DNA of 6,851 nucleotides, from positions 1 to 6,851 of the forward strand of contig CAMBDR010000235.1 of assembly GCA_945864765.1 (NCBI GenBank), given 5' to 3'. The position numbers and the translations under genes are program-made. This DNA is from Janthinobacterium lividum. Lineage in GTDB: Bacteria > Pseudomonadota > Gammaproteobacteria > Burkholderiales > Burkholderiaceae_D. Shown here in pieces: positions 6,534-6,851 of this stretch. The notes beneath the pieces are model-generated. The model was not told where the DNA came from. It did no database searches and saw only the letters and a program-made list of their open reading frames with translations. How positions within the stretch are numbered: the first letter of the stretch is position 1; every line of letters begins with the position of its first letter.

Positions 6534-6776
6534 ATGAGCAATATCAATCAAGCAGACAATTTGGTCACCAGTGTCGCTGCGCTGGGCAAAACCATCCGCG
6601 AAGTGCGCAAGCAACAAGGCTTGACCCAGGCCGACATTTCCGGCCTCGCCGCCATTGGCAACCGCTTTGTGGTGGATCTGGAAAAAGGCAAGCCCACCAT
6701 TCAGTTGCAAAAAACGCTGGATGTGCTGGCGTTGCTGGGGCTGGAGTTGGTGATACGTAAAAAAGGCCAGCCATGA
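6534..6776 (+). CDS. hipB: HipB-like helix-turn-helix antitoxin/autorepressor
   Basis: An 80-aa DNA-binding protein of the HipB (Xre/Cro-type HTH) family. Residues 17-29 (LGKTIREVRKQQG) form the first helix. LTQADISGLAAIGNRFVVDL (30-49) is the helix-turn-helix, followed by EKGKPTIQLQKTLDVLALLG (50-69) and the strand LELVIRKKG (70-78), the usual HipB C-terminal end. By family knowledge, HipB-type proteins bind HipA kinases and neutralise them, and repress their own operon as dimers on palindromic operators. Here three TTACCGnnCGGTAA palindromes surround the promoter. The stop overlaps the start of the next gene in ATGA (6773-6776), typical of translational coupling between antitoxin and toxin. 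The short, acidic-poor antitoxin and operon shape support the call, but the partner toxin is only glimpsed, so a lone HTH regulator is not fully excluded. Confidence 0.85.
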   Translation: MSNINQADNLVTSVAALGKTIREVRKQQGLTQADISGLAAIGNRFVVDLEKGKPTIQLQKTLDVLALLGLELVIRKKGQP

Positions 6777-6851
6777 CGCGCGCCAAGGCCGGGGTGATAA
6801 CGGCAGCGCCTGATGCCAATTCTGAAGCGGCGCAACTGGCGCTATTCATCA
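6773..6851 (+). CDS. Probable HipA-family toxin, N-terminal fragment (3' partial)
   Basis: A frame starts at the ATG that overlaps the antitoxin stop (ATGA) and stays open to the right edge, 26 full codons. The visible protein begins MTRAKAGVITAAPDANSEAA and continues QLALFI. No diagnostic HipA motif is reached. The identification as HipA (a Ser/Thr kinase that in E. coli phosphorylates glutamyl-tRNA synthetase and causes persistence) rests only on its place directly after a HipB-like gene with a coupled start. There is no strong ribosome-binding site of its own, which agrees with translational coupling. The Ala-rich stretch before the hydrophobic LALFI is longer than in typical HipA proteins, which usually begin close to the first beta strand. 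Confidence 0.55.
   Translation, partial: MTRAKAGVITAAPDANSEAAQLALFI

Overview
The window looks like chromosomal DNA of a Gram-negative, probably gammaproteobacterial, species. It is gene-dense with moderate GC (about 50% by eye). It encodes an exported two-domain M16 metallopeptidase and has sigma70-like promoter and Shine-Dalgarno signals. Genus cannot be settled from the sequence alone. All recognisable genes lie on the + strand; I saw no tRNA, rRNA, insertion sequence or CRISPR array.

Left part (1-5130): two consecutive, paralogous M16-family zinc metallopeptidase genes separated by 46 bp. The first is cut by the left window edge, so its N-terminal catalytic domain, including the HxxEH site, lies outside. 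The second is complete (938 aa) with a signal peptide, an intact HFVEH zinc motif, a downstream metal-ligand glutamate and a second, catalytically dead M16 half. The two proteins align along their length and share a nearly identical 41-bp tract. A 12-bp tandem repeat straddles the stop codon of the first gene and fills most of the gap between them. They are probably co-transcribed periplasmic peptidases from a tandem duplication.

Middle part (5131-6101): an intergenic stretch with imperfect inverted repeats, then a 258-aa protein fusing an antibiotic-biosynthesis-monooxygenase-like (ABM) domain to a VOC/glyoxalase-like domain. Its substrate is unknown.

Right part (6102-6851): a 432-bp non-coding region, then the start of a HipBA-type toxin-antitoxin operon. 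A HipB-like helix-turn-helix antitoxin (80 aa) overlaps by 4 bp (ATGA) the start of a downstream gene cut by the right edge, presumably the HipA-family kinase toxin. A strong extended -10 promoter and three copies of a TTACCGnnCGGTAA palindrome, centred exactly 50 bp apart, lie upstream. This is the clearest regulatory structure in the window and fits autorepression by HipB.
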